Positions 38,440 to 46,470 of a stretch of 64,000 bases of DNA are shown here, one piece after another. The stretch is from Sinohyriopsis cumingii (lineage: Eukaryota > Mollusca > Bivalvia > Unionida > Unionidae): the NCBI GenBank assembly GCA_028554795.2, contig JAPYKE020000537.1:186001-250000 (forward strand). Direction: 5' to 3'. A program made the position numbers and the translations under genes. The notes beneath the pieces are model-generated. The model was not told where the DNA came from. It searched no databases and saw only the letters and a program-made list of their open reading frames with translations. The first letter of the stretch is position 1; each line of letters opens with the position of its first letter.

Positions 38440-40080
38440 CTAGTGTTTTTTATTACTTAGATCCACTACAAATTCCGCATACCATGTGATGTTTGCCCTA
38501 AATAGACTGCTATCAACGGCTTTAATTATAAACCGTTCGATTGTATCCTTGTCAATGATTGTTGATATTGTATTGTTAAACCCGGATGAACTCGGCGATG
38601 ATATACTGAACTGCATCGCCGAAATCAATGTCAATCGATAAATGCCCTTAACAATTGCGGTGACATCTATTGTATTACGCGTAGGAGTCCAATCGAATGA
38701 TCCGTATTGAACCGTGTATACGCCACTGCCGATGATCCCATGAGGTGTTTTCATTTTTTCGAGTTGCTCTGTCATTCTAGGTAGTCTGTCCTTAATCGCT
38801 TCAACATCAGTTTTGATTGTTTTTATTTCCCCTCCATACGCGTCTACATTTTTTTTGTTCGCTTCAATATTAGTTTCGAGTTGCTCTGTTATTCTCGGTA
38901 GTCCGTCTTTAATCGCTTCAACATCAGTTTTGATTATTTCTATTCTCCGCAAATTCGCGTCTATATTATTCTTGTTCGTTGCAACATTAGTTTTGATTGT
39001 TTCTATTTCCCGTGTATTCTCGGTCATACTTTTTTTGTTCGCTGCAACATCAAGTTTGATTGTTCTTATTTCATATGTATGTACGTCTATACCTTTTTTG
39101 TTCGCTGCAACATCAGTTTTGATTAATCCTATTCCCCGCCAATACGCGTCTACATTTTTTTTGTTCGCTTCAATATCGGTTTTGATTGTTCCTATTTCCT
39201 GTGTATGCGCGTCTACATTTTTTTCGTTCGCTTCAATATCGGTTTTGATTGTTCCTATTTCCTGTGTATGCGCGTCCACACCCTTTTTGTTCGCTTCAAT
39301 ATCAGTTTTGATTGTTCCTATTTCCTGTGTATGCGTGTCCATATTATTTATGATCGTTGCAACATTAGCGCCGATTATTTCTATTTCCCGTTCATGCGCG
39401 TCTACACTCCTTTTGTTCGTTGCAACATCAGTTTTGATTGTTTCTATTTCCTGTCCATACGCAGTGATATCATTTATAGTTATTGTGATTTCATCCGGTT
39501 TGGCATTTTTTTTACCAAGGAATTTATCAAAGTTGTCATCGATCCTGTTAACATTTTTTCGTAACGAGGTAAATTGGCCCGACAGCGTCGTAAACTCCAA
39601 AATAGTATTTTTTATTGTTGCAAGATTCGGTTCGGTTACCGTCGGGGTTCCAAAAAAACTAGCGGTAGTGAGTTGTATATCGGTGACAGATTTTTTCACC
39701 TCGGTGACAGATTTTTTCACCCGCGCGTCGAATTCGATCATAGATATATTCAACGATGTAAGTCTGTCTCGAACGGATGTTATCTCATTCATCACCTCCG
39801 ATATATGTTTACCCGGTTTGAGTCGTCCGTCGCCGGTATACAACGCGATAGTGCCATTGGCGACATTAGGATGTCGTATTAAAACGTCATCCAGCGACAC
39901 ATTACTGGATTTCAATTTACCCTGGCGGTCTTGAAATACAACTATTTCACCTGGGTCAACACTTGTTAAATTCAACGTATCAGCGATTTCATCCTCGATT
40001 AGTTTTTTTATGTCATCGGTGGTAGGCGTTTCCGTGGGCTTTTTCAGCGCCGAAACCGGTCGTCCCCAAATATCAATCAT
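38440..40080 (-). CDS. Fibre-like protein with 21-residue coiled-coil shaft (546 aa)
   Basis: It has three parts. The N-terminal tail (1-~150) begins MIDIWGRPV and contains a VDPGEIVVFQDRQGKL segment. The shaft (~214-445) has about eleven repeats of exactly 21 residues, of the type EIGTIKTDIEANKKNVDAHTQ, i.e. three heptads. The C-terminal head (~450-546) is non-repetitive and aromatic/Thr/Ser-rich. Tail, coiled-coil shaft and head is the plan of trimeric receptor-binding spikes, and the gene lies between penton-like and protease genes. Fibre function is inference. One repeat is 18 residues, keeping most of the heptad register. A stop-riddled homologue at 53399-54404 keeps the tail start (VDIYGRS) and the head end. 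Confidence 0.7.
   Translation of the reverse strand: MIDIWGRPVSALKKPTETPTTDDIKKLIEDEIADTLNLTSVDPGEIVVFQDRQGKLKSSNVSLDDVLIRHPNVANGTIALYTGDGRLKPGKHISEVMNEITSVRDRLTSLNISMIEFDARVKKSVTEVKKSVTDIQLTTASFFGTPTVTEPNLATIKNTILEFTTLSGQFTSLRKNVNRIDDNFDKFLGKKNAKPDEITITINDITAYGQEIETIKTDVATNKRSVDAHEREIEIIGANVATIINNMDTHTQEIGTIKTDIEANKKGVDAHTQEIGTIKTDIEANEKNVDAHTQEIGTIKTDIEANKKNVDAYWRGIGLIKTDVAANKKGIDVHTYEIRTIKLDVAANKKSMTENTREIETIKTNVATNKNNIDANLRRIEIIKTDVEAIKDGLPRITEQLETNIEANKKNVDAYGGEIKTIKTDVEAIKDRLPRMTEQLEKMKTPHGIIGSGVYTVQYGSFDWTPTRNTIDVTAIVKGIYRLTLISAMQFSISSPSSSGFNNTISTIIDKDTIERFIIKAVDSSLFRANITWYAEFVVDLSNKKH
38760..39450. repeat. 63-bp in-frame tandem repeats coding the fibre shaft
   Basis: About eleven 63-bp units, each coding 21 residues of the coiled coil. 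Three central units (about 39160-39350) are nearly identical at DNA level, so recent unit gain is likely. The period also keeps a long antisense ORF open (38813-39934), which is a shadow. Confidence 0.88.
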
Positions 40081-40082
40081 TA

Positions 40083-40514
40083 TTATCTAATGTAATTGTC
40101 TCTAAATTTCCCACTAGTGTATTCGTTTACAACCACATGAGGTGGTTTCCGCGATGATGAAATCGCCGCGAGTACGTTCAATACCTCGCGGCCACATATC
40201 GGTGGGTCACTTAATTGCTGTGTTGGCAGCGTGGAATAAAAAACCCGGGCTGAACACGCCCGGGTTGAACACACCCGGATATACCGCATGAACTCTTTCG
40301 GCGGGGCTAACCCGTATGAATCAAAATAGACGATTGCACGCGGATCAATCGCGTATGCAACCCAATGAGTTCCCGCTCCGGAGGACCCATCGAGGTTAAT
40401 TATGCCTGTTTCAGTATTCCTTGGGGCCGCCGGTAATTGATCCCTCATAAAAACACCTCTGAAGTTTTTTATCGCTAACGCGTTTGCGGCGTCTATTAAA
40501 TCAAAATTAGACAT
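40083..40514 (-). CDS. Adenain-type cysteine protease
   Basis: Virion maturation protease of the adenovirus/polinton type (C5 family pattern). Visible are His in GAGTHWVAYAIDP, an acidic residue in IVYFDSYGLAPP, a Gln pair just upstream of the nucleophile (TLPTQQLSD) and Cys in PPICGREVLNVL. The order H-D-Q-C is that of adenain. The ORF is open back to 40580, but that extension overlaps the 158-aa gene. The decayed copy starts at the equivalent MSNVDLLDAA, so I choose the Met of MSNFDLIDAA (40514; 40523 is also possible). That gives about 143 aa, short for the family. It probably cleaves precursors of the small basic proteins next to it. The homologue at 53032-53385 has lost the His. Confidence 0.85.
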   Translation of the reverse strand: MSNFDLIDAANALAIKNFRGVFMRDQLPAAPRNTETGIINLDGSSGAGTHWVAYAIDPRAIVYFDSYGLAPPKEFMRYIRVCSTRACSARVFYSTLPTQQLSDPPICGREVLNVLAAISSSRKPPHVVVNEYTSGKFRDNYIR

Positions 40515-40534
40515 TGGAGTCATAGACTCTTGCG

Positions 40535-41011
40535 TTAATAAACGGTTCCCGGTAGTCTTAGACCCTTTCCCGAGTACCATGAATACGGGGTTCCCGGTAG
40601 TCTTAGACCCTTTCCGGCCACGGGTCGTTTTTTTTTGTAGCCTTTCCCGGTTGCCTTCTTTAATGCCATTCCCGCCGCGGTACCAACGGCTCCTAACGCC
40701 GCCGCCTTAGCCACTGCTGGGGCCGCCGCGGCAATCAACGCTGGAATCGCAGCTAACAGCGGAAATATCCCACCGGTCTTTTCCATGTTTTTAATTGCTG
40801 CGGCTGAAAAATCTATTTGAACACCCTTTTTATTCTTCATCGCATCATTGAAATGTTTTATTTGACGCGCCGTCGACGATATCTTATGATTACCACCCGC
40901 CATCTGCGACGGCTTCAGCGTTATTGTGGTTCCGCATTGTTTAGCCGACTTTGATCGTAATTTCCTGACTTGACCATCAGTCAACTCTACACTGACGACA
41001 CTATACGACAT
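40535..41011 (-). CDS. Small basic protein with Ala-rich hydrophobic segment (158 aa)
   Basis: The N-terminus (VSVELTDGQVRKLRSKSAKQ) is followed by a basic middle. A hydrophobic Ala/Ile/Pro-rich stretch lies at ~80-115 (IFPLLAAIPALIAAAAPAV). The tail is Lys/Gly-rich and ends in a duplicated GKGLRLPGT motif. Basic, Ala-rich proteins beside the capsid gene are typical of adenovirus-like minor core or membrane-lytic proteins, but I cannot assign a homologue. The C-terminal duplication is visible in DNA as a ~28-bp direct repeat at about 40546 and 40586. No counterpart remains in the decayed element, where capsid and protease remnants are directly joined. Confidence 0.6.
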   Translation of the reverse strand: MSYSVVSVELTDGQVRKLRSKSAKQCGTTITLKPSQMAGGNHKISSTARQIKHFNDAMKNKKGVQIDFSAAAIKNMEKTGGIFPLLAAIPALIAAAAPAVAKAAALGAVGTAAGMALKKATGKGYKKKRPVAGKGLRLPGTPYSWYSGKGLRLPGTVY

Positions 41012-41039
41012 TTTATTGTAAACGCGTTTATGCTTTCAA

Positions 41040-42482
41040 TTACATGTTTTCCACTGGCGCATCAACGATTCTCATTCGTCCACCAACACCTTCTAGCAGC
41101 ATTGATTTATCGCTGAGGATGACAGCAACCGCTCTGTAATTAACACCACCCGGGGCTATACGAGCTCGGAAGTGTATATCAACGACGGATTGTCTCGTTA
41201 AATCAAGATGTTCCAACGAAAAGTAATAAATCGGATACAGGTTTTTAAAATCAAGTTGTGATATTTGCAAACCAGTGTCGACGTTTTGATCACGGCCCAT
41301 ATATGACAGCAATCGATGATACACACGTGCGATATGGTTGTCGCCGTAATTAAGCTGTATATCCTCGGATGGTTCCTGTTGTCCGTTTATTCTCAGCGAA
41401 ACATCCCTGACTCCTAATTGATCAAATATCATATGGCTGTGTTCTTGACTGCCCAATCGTTCCCTATTCTGTAGCGCTATGAATATATGACGCGGGGCTG
41501 AAACACCCTGTTTTGATGCTAGGTGCCATGTAAACGTATCGGCGACGTTATCCTCTTTAGCATCAGTTGTTACCGCTAGCCAACTCAACAGCGATTTCCC
41601 TCCCTGTTCCATAAATGCTAACAATCGTGCTTCCGTGGTAACTGATGGAGTCAGCACCGGCATCCACAATGCCATTTTAGTTAAAACGACTTTACCGGCA
41701 GCGACGCCAGCAGCACGCCATATTGCATTGTTATCATCGCCCCTTCGCGTCAGCGCGATTGTATGCTTAGCCCCATAGATAACCTTCCTGACATTTCTGC
41801 AGAATCCAAATATGTGATGGAGTGGAATCGCGCATGAAAACTTTCGGCGTGGTCCTTGCAACATTCCTACTCGTGTTGCGAACCCTAGATTAAAATTATC
41901 GTTAGTACTTTTTATGATATTGAACTCAGCGTCCGGTCTTACCCTGCGGTCTGGATTGGCTGCTTCAGCTTGTGGGTTAGTTGCGGTATCTCTTTCCACT
42001 AGCACGTTAACGTACTGAAGATGGTCAGCGTTATCGGTGGAGTCCTTTGCGAACATTATAGATGGGCCCGCCGATCTTGTATAATCATCCGAGTATCTCG
42101 CCAACCCAATTATCGTCGTTGCAACATCAACCTCGCGTTCTATTGATTCAATTTCTCGCCCGTCAATAAGATATCTGGCGCTCTCAAATAACGCCATGAT
42201 ACCGTTGTTGACGAAGCCAACTCGAACACGATGGTCATCTGCGTATGGTGCATTATCGGCGGCATTTGTCACGAGTTCTCCCTCAATTTCGATAAACGCT
42301 TCACACGGCAGAAAGTATTTACTGGTATCTTGGACTTGAAGTTCAATTCGCGATCGTAGGTCAGGTTGCGCTGCATAATAAGAATAATATTGATAATCAC
42401 GGACAGAATCATCCCTGCGCACTGGGGCATCCATATCAAACGCGGGATCAGCGGTACGCGCAAACATTTTATTATTTATCAT
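41040..42482 (-). CDS. Major capsid protein candidate, double jelly-roll type (480 aa)
   Basis: This is the longest non-repetitive protein of the virion block. The N-terminus ADPAFDMDAPVRRDDSVRDY leads into a strand-rich region with IELQVQDTSKYFLPCEAFIE. The middle has FSCAIPLHHIFGFCRNVRKV followed by the I-Y-G-A-K-H-T-I-A-L-T-R-R run (~222-254). That PL-HIFGF and YG-L-R block is characteristic of double-jelly-roll capsids of polinton-like and adintovirus-like elements. The C-terminal half has NLYPIYYFSLEHLDLTRQSV. Length and the neighbouring protease, ATPase and penton-like protein all agree. The copy in the older element (52640-53030) keeps only the first ~130 residues. Confidence 0.75.
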   Translation of the reverse strand: MINNKMFARTADPAFDMDAPVRRDDSVRDYQYYSYYAAQPDLRSRIELQVQDTSKYFLPCEAFIEIEGELVTNAADNAPYADDHRVRVGFVNNGIMALFESARYLIDGREIESIEREVDVATTIIGLARYSDDYTRSAGPSIMFAKDSTDNADHLQYVNVLVERDTATNPQAEAANPDRRVRPDAEFNIIKSTNDNFNLGFATRVGMLQGPRRKFSCAIPLHHIFGFCRNVRKVIYGAKHTIALTRRGDDNNAIWRAAGVAAGKVVLTKMALWMPVLTPSVTTEARLLAFMEQGGKSLLSWLAVTTDAKEDNVADTFTWHLASKQGVSAPRHIFIALQNRERLGSQEHSHMIFDQLGVRDVSLRINGQQEPSEDIQLNYGDNHIARVYHRLLSYMGRDQNVDTGLQISQLDFKNLYPIYYFSLEHLDLTRQSVVDIHFRARIAPGGVNYRAVAVILSDKSMLLEGVGGRMRIVDAPVENM

Positions 42483-42492
42483 GTTGGTGTTT

Positions 42493-43014
42493 TCAATTGC
42501 GATTTTTTCGTCGTAAATTCTTTGAATTTAAACCACTCCCCGCTATCGCGTTCATGAGCGCGTTGGTTGCCGCATCGGCTGATGGCGAAGTCGCCAACGA
42601 CGGAGTCGTCGCCGCTAACGACTCTAATTTTTCTTCCACGGCGTTATTTATTACTTTACTGACATTTGCAGGCATCACTGTCGTTGATGGCATTACCGGT
42701 GGTTTCTGTTTTCTTTTTGAAAATCTCTTGGATTTCACCAATGACATTAGTTTGTCCCGCGCGGCTGAAAGCGTCTTTCCGGCAACATCTCCAATGGCAC
42801 TAATACCCTTATCACGAATAACATCAATAGCCTTCATCCCTAATTGTTTGGCTAACGGCGCTACTTTTGGAGCCATTCTTGTAAATAAACCCGCAATGGT
42901 GCTACCGAGACCATCTCCATAGTACGCGCGGTAAACAGGCAATCGCGAGTTTACCACGTAGACGAGTACTGGTTTATCATGGTTGTAGTGTATGATCATC
43001 CTTATTAAAAACAC
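42493..43014 (-). CDS. Small virion-block protein (173 aa), insertion target in the older copy
   Basis: A short N-terminus with LVYVVNSRLPVYRAYYG is followed by a Gly-rich YYGDGLGSTIAGLF segment. Then come an amphipathic Lys/Ala helix region (~45-95) and a basic patch RFSKRKQKP. The Ser/Ala tail ends in RRKNRN. It is basic and probably DNA- or membrane-associated (core or pVI-like role is speculation). The start could be Met6 (42999), because the decayed copy resembles it only from there. It lies 10 bp upstream of the capsid gene and is probably co-transcribed. In the older element this same gene is interrupted twice, by the 1,320-bp transposon and by this element. Confidence 0.6.
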   Translation of the reverse strand: MFLIRMIIHYNHDKPVLVYVVNSRLPVYRAYYGDGLGSTIAGLFTRMAPKVAPLAKQLGMKAIDVIRDKGISAIGDVAGKTLSAARDKLMSLVKSKRFSKRKQKPPVMPSTTVMPANVSKVINNAVEEKLESLAATTPSLATSPSADAATNALMNAIAGSGLNSKNLRRKNRN

Positions 43015-43376
43015 CAGTTTTCCAATTAGTGATTGTGATCACCAGTGATTGATTACCCCCCCCCACCGCCGTGTGGAAAACCGGAATAAATTTTATCAAA
43101 ATTTCCTTGGGTTTTTGCCCTCGATAAAAATCTGGTTTTTTTCTGGTTTTTTCTTCATTTTTAGTCATTTTTGGTCGTTTTTTGTTGCCTATAGTCGTTT
43201 TTTTCTCGATTTTTCAGAAAAACATCGATTTTCTTTAAATGATTTCCTTGGGTTTCTGCCCTCAAAAAATGGCCAAAAACAGTCAAAAAACGACCAAAAA
43301 TGACTAAAAACAGTCAAAAAACGGTTAAAAATTAACAAAAACGATAATTTTATAATTTTATAATTTTATAATTTTT
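43015..43376. other. AT-rich intergenic tract with inverted and direct repeats
   Basis: A perfect 27-bp inverted repeat (TTTTTAGTCATTTTTGGTCG... at 43158-43184 and its complement at 43284-43310) encloses 99 bases. A direct repeat TTCCTTGGGTTTxTGCCCTC occurs near 43103 and 43242. The flanking genes both read leftwards, so this is upstream of the 173-aa/capsid run and downstream of the 313-aa gene. A promoter/terminator or structural role is possible. No ORF here is credible. Confidence 0.75.
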
Positions 43377-44318
43377 TTAATCATCCACGAGTTCGTCTAT
43401 GAGCGTTCGATATGCATTAATGTCCATAATACCGCCTGCAAATAACCGCTTGCAAATATCAGCGGCCTCATTGATTATTTCCGTAGAGTTATTTCCGGCT
43501 CGTTTTCCTCCGATTAGTACTTCCAGCCGTGATATATCACTGAGAACACTATTAGGGCAGGTAACGCCGTAGGATTCTTTACCAACAGGGTATCCTTTTC
43601 CTTTTTTTGGTGTTATACTCTTAACTTCCTTGTGGAATGTGTCGTAATCGGATTTACTACGATGTGGTAATGCATCTTTATGTTTACTTGCTAAATACAC
43701 TATTCTTGCCCAGTCCTTTAACGACTTTATATTTTTCTCGTAACCGCTATTGATATGCTTCTTATCTCGTATGCTCTTAGCAAAATTGTTGGCAGCAAAA
43801 TTAATTAATTCTTCCCTGTTGCTGAAGCCTCTAATTTGATCTATTGTGCTCTTTTTGAGTACAATACGGGGTATATTCCCTTCTTTTTCTTCCGGTATTT
43901 CTTCTTCTGGTGTTTCTTCGGGTATTTCTTCTTCTGGTTCTTTCGCAGTAGCGCCTAGTTCTTCCTCGTCGGCCATTGTAACATAGGGTTCTTGTGGTTC
44001 GGTTATAGCGAGTGGTGGTGGCCTCCGTGTTGTAGCAGCCGCTATTTTTGCAGGGAGTGTTTCTAAAGACCTTTTTGTTTGTTTTGTCTCTGCCGCTATC
44101 TTTTCAAGCGCACCAAGAACGGGTACAGTTACCGCCGTAACATCCTTAGTCGCTTTAGTTACCGGGGCAAATAACTGTTCACTTCCAACAGCAAAATCAG
44201 TTTGCATTTGTTGTCGCGTTTGAAGTTTCTCTCTCACTCTATCTCGTAACGGTATAAACTTTATAAGCGCTGCTAGCCGCTCTCTGGCTAGCCGAGTAGT
44301 AAGTGATTCACCTACCAT
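43377..44318 (-). CDS. Uncharacterised structural-block protein with acidic linker (313 aa)
   Basis: The N-terminal helix-rich part has LTTRLARERLAALIKFIPLR. It is followed by Ala/Thr-rich sequence and a Pro-rich TTRRPPPLAI. An acidic linker of repeated EEEIPEE motifs (~120-150) comes next. The Lys-rich C-terminal domain ends RLEVLIGGKRAGNNSTEIIN and CKRLFAGGIMDINAYRTLI. This C-terminal motif also survives in the decayed copy at 33726-34809, so the protein is conserved between elements. I do not recognise a function. A scaffold or tail role is conceivable from the acidic/basic layout and from its place behind the capsid genes. Promoter sequence would lie in 44319-44496. Confidence 0.6.
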   Translation of the reverse strand: MVGESLTTRLARERLAALIKFIPLRDRVREKLQTRQQMQTDFAVGSEQLFAPVTKATKDVTAVTVPVLGALEKIAAETKQTKRSLETLPAKIAAATTRRPPPLAITEPQEPYVTMADEEELGATAKEPEEEIPEETPEEEIPEEKEGNIPRIVLKKSTIDQIRGFSNREELINFAANNFAKSIRDKKHINSGYEKNIKSLKDWARIVYLASKHKDALPHRSKSDYDTFHKEVKSITPKKGKGYPVGKESYGVTCPNSVLSDISRLEVLIGGKRAGNNSTEIINEAADICKRLFAGGIMDINAYRTLIDELVDD

Positions 44319-44496
44319 TATTGTAAATTGATCCGCAATTTCAAATAAAATTTTCCGCCGGGTCTTTCCATGGTGGCAGAAATATATCGTGTCATTGTGT
44401 ACATCACATATATATAATGTTACATTTGTATGCCGACTTCGTCACGCGACGTGGGCACAGGTAACTTCAAGCTGAGGCTCCCCACAGGGGTTTCGT

Positions 44497-44829
44497 CTAT
44501 GATCCTCCTAATGTTTTTAATCTTACTAGAGATCTCGCGGCGTTTTTCATAAAGCTGCCCGAGTTTTTTCGTATTGTTTCAACGGCAGTGAATAACCCAA
44601 TGAATACGCTTACGTCATTGCCATACAGGTTCTCATTAATTGTATGTTGTAATCGTTTTATAAAAGAATACTCGCGGGCTAGCGTAAAACGCCCTCGCTT
44701 CGATTGTTCGTTTATAGCCTCATAATCGGATAGCATTTCCTCGCTGTTGAGCCTATCAGATAATACAATTCCTTGATTTTTTAATTTTGAAATCTCAGTT
44801 AATATATTATTGATGTCTTGGGAATCCAT
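44497..44829 (-). CDS. Uncharacterised helical protein (110 aa)
   Basis: Predominantly helical with coiled-coil character at the N-terminus (INNILTEISKLKNQGIVLSD). A basic middle has RGRFTLAREYSFIKRLQ and the end is Lys/Arg-rich. No family is recognised. A degraded minus-strand sequence at about 56970-57379, in the equivalent position of the older element, has a similar R-(F/Y)-TL-E-F-K-Q pattern and may be its homologue. The start at 44829 is the first Met after an AT-rich leader. Confidence 0.5.
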   Translation of the reverse strand: MDSQDINNILTEISKLKNQGIVLSDRLNSEEMLSDYEAINEQSKRGRFTLAREYSFIKRLQHTINENLYGNDVSVFIGLFTAVETIRKNSGSFMKNAARSLVRLKTLGGS

Positions 44830-44943
44830 ATTCTTATAAACATCTTATTTCTAATATCAAAAATTTTAATAAAATTTAAGTTAATTTAATAAAATTTAAG
44901 TTTAATAAAATTATTGGGGGTCATTTTTGACCCCGTTTTTTGT

Positions 44944-45144
44944 ATGGACAGTACAATGCCGTAAATCTCCACTCGAGTGTTGTGGCAGATTGCAGGCATA
45001 CATGGACAGTACAATGCCGTAAATCTCCACTCGAGTGTTGTGGCAGATTGCAGGCATACATGAACAGTACAATGCCGTAAATCTCCACTCGAGTGTTGTG
45101 GCAGATTGCAGGCATATACATATACTTAATTATGGACAGTACAA
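44944..45144. repeat. 58-bp iterons with palindromic core
   Basis: Three near-perfect units start at 44944, 45002 and 45060 (ATGGACAGTACAATGCCGTAAATCTCC...). A partial fourth unit (ATGGACAGTACAA) is at 45132. Each full unit contains the 10-bp palindrome CACTCGAGTG. They lie in the only large non-coding gap of the element (44830-45587). An initiator or regulatory binding array is a reasonable inference. The 82-aa ORF over them is an artefact. Confidence 0.9.
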
Positions 45145-45174
45145 ACAATGACGGGGGCGTGGTTTGCACTCAAC

Positions 45175-45274
45175 CGAACCAAAACGCAACCCATGAAAAT
45201 CAATCATGGTTGCGTAGTTGGAAAAAACCAACCGCGCACACTATGAATGATAGTGTGGGCTGCGTTTTGGTTCG
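45175..45274. other. Multi-branched inverted repeat, origin-like structure
   Basis: An outer perfect 14-bp stem CGAACCAAAACGCA (45175-45188) pairs with TGCGTTTTGGTTCG (45261-45274). Between them lie three hairpins: ACCATGA-type arms at 45189-45210 (one bulge); GTTGG-AAAAAA-CCAAC at 45217-45232, extendable by TGCG/CGCA; and CACACTAT-GAATG-ATAGTGTG at 45237-45257. The fold resembles branched terminal or origin hairpins of small DNA replicons. It sits 30 bp from the iterons. Function is inference. Confidence 0.75.
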
Positions 45275-45587
45275 TTTTGAACTTCAACGAAGGGGGCTTT
45301 ATCCCCTCCCCCCAATTATATAGAAAAAAAAAAAACATCTGACCGTTTCCCGCCAGGCAATTGCCCGCTGCGAGGCGCGAACCCGTAAATTGTTGACTCG
45401 AGTTTCATAGTCAAACATGTTTGCATTGGACTACAGACCGCACCTAACAAATAACGAGTTTTTAAAAAATATAAGCACGTAATGCGTTCCAGGTGAACGC
45501 GCATAGGTAACTTATTTACATTGAAACAGACGACTATTTGCAAATCACGTGACAGCATAACTCTATCATGGTGACTTCGTCATACCC
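45275..45587. other. Non-coding remainder of the central gap
   Basis: It contains an A-run at 45325 and no credible gene. The 80-codon minus ORF at 45316-45558 has no recognisable domain and no counterpart in the older element. Confidence 0.5.
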
Positions 45588-46094
45588 TCACGAGTTATCC
45601 CCCTTCAGATATGAAAATCGAATTCTATGTCCGTTTTTACTTGAGAAAGCTGTTTGATATACTCGTTCTGCAACAAATCCTACTGAGGCGCTACAAATGT
45701 CAAAATATTTTCCTGCCTCATTCATGGACTGAAATATTTTTTCCTCGTGCGTTGACGTATCAAATGATTTGACGCCCCCTGCTGCTTTTGAGTACTTACC
45801 AGTCTGGCCTTTTTTAATATTTTCACTCTGAGAGATAGCTTGCAGATTACACAGTCTGTTATTTTGATAATTAGAATCAATGTGATCAATAACGAGACTA
45901 TCTTTGATCAATCCGTGGAAACATTCATAGATGATTCTGTGACAGAGATATTTTTTCCCTCCAGCAGTAAACATTAAATACCCGTGATTGTTTTTCCATC
46001 CAACCGGCTTCTTCAGTCTGCGGTTTCTAACAATACCGTCGCGAGATGCCTCGTAATTGACGAGCAGGGGATGCGGCTGAAATTCTTGGTCCAT
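45588..46094 (-). CDS. HNH endonuclease with NUMOD-like ends (168 aa)
   Basis: The N-terminus is of NUMOD4 style (YEASRDGIVRNRRLKKPVGW ... GYLMF). It is followed by the HNH core: KKYLCHRIIYECFHG, LVIDHIDSNYQNNRLCNLQA and SQSENIKK, with the H-N-N-N residues typical of phage homing nucleases (~50-100). The C-terminus has a NUMOD1-like helix (FQSMNEAGKYFDICSASV). Such proteins cut DNA at a specific site and often move themselves. Here the gene is also present at the same place in the older element (58950-59320), so it is a long-standing resident rather than a recent intruder. It is co-oriented with the Cys-rich gene 13 bp upstream. Confidence 0.85.
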   Translation of the reverse strand: MDQEFQPHPLLVNYEASRDGIVRNRRLKKPVGWKNNHGYLMFTAGGKKYLCHRIIYECFHGLIKDSLVIDHIDSNYQNNRLCNLQAISQSENIKKGQTGKYSKAAGGVKSFDTSTHEEKIFQSMNEAGKYFDICSASVGFVAERVYQTAFSSKNGHRIRFSYLKGDNS

Positions 46095-46107
46095 TTATAT
46101 AATAATA

Positions 46108-46449
46108 CTACTTGTCTAATTTATTATTTGGTTTAATTATAAATCTTTCAACATAGTCTTGGGGGGTTTTGATGACGGAGTCAGCGGTGGGGTCAATGAC
46201 GGCGTTTTTAATTCGTTTGTCATAATAGCGTTTTAGTTCCCTGTATCGCTTTCCGCCACAATTAATACACAACTGCGATTTTCCTCTTACACCAACGTGG
46301 CAAACCAAGCACGGGAGGGGGCCAAGAGAACCATTACGAACGCTTTGTAAATGATACCCGCAGAATTCACCTCTACATGATTTATTGCACGGGGTTATCA
46401 ACCCAATCATCAACCATTTGCATTTATTCATTATACTATATTCTTTCAT
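46108..46449 (-). CDS. Cys-rich zinc-binding protein (113 aa)
   Basis: Cys/His pairs are spaced as in zinc fingers: CKW, then PCNKSCRGEFCGYH, then PCLVCHVGV, then LCINCGGKRYR. A basic helical tail follows. At least two zinc sites can be drawn. A nucleic-acid-binding or regulatory role is likely, though no precise family is claimed. It starts 21 bp from the first replication ORF, which reads the other way, so 46450-46470 must contain a bidirectional promoter. Met7 (46431) is an alternative start. A mutated copy sits in the same position in the older element. Confidence 0.65.
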   Translation of the reverse strand: MKEYSIMNKCKWLMIGLITPCNKSCRGEFCGYHLQSVRNGSLGPLPCLVCHVGVRGKSQLCINCGGKRYRELKRYYDKRIKNAVIDPTADSVIKTPQDYVERFIIKPNNKLDK

Positions 46450-46470
46450 TTAAATACTTGTTTTAATTAT
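46450..46470. promoter_or_regulatory. 21-bp divergent intergenic spacer
   Basis: TAAATACTTGTTTTAATTA-type AT-rich spacer between the Cys-rich gene (-) and replication ORF 1 (+). Both start codons face away from it. The core promoter elements must lie here or within the coding ends. Inference from layout only. Confidence 0.45.

Noticed and set aside
38813-39934. 373-codon plus-strand ORF over the fibre-like gene
   Set aside because: Antisense shadow. The 63-bp repeats keep several frames open, and the product is a hydrophobic repeat without recognisable domain.
44921-45169. 82-aa minus-strand ORF
   Set aside because: Translation of the 58-bp iterons.
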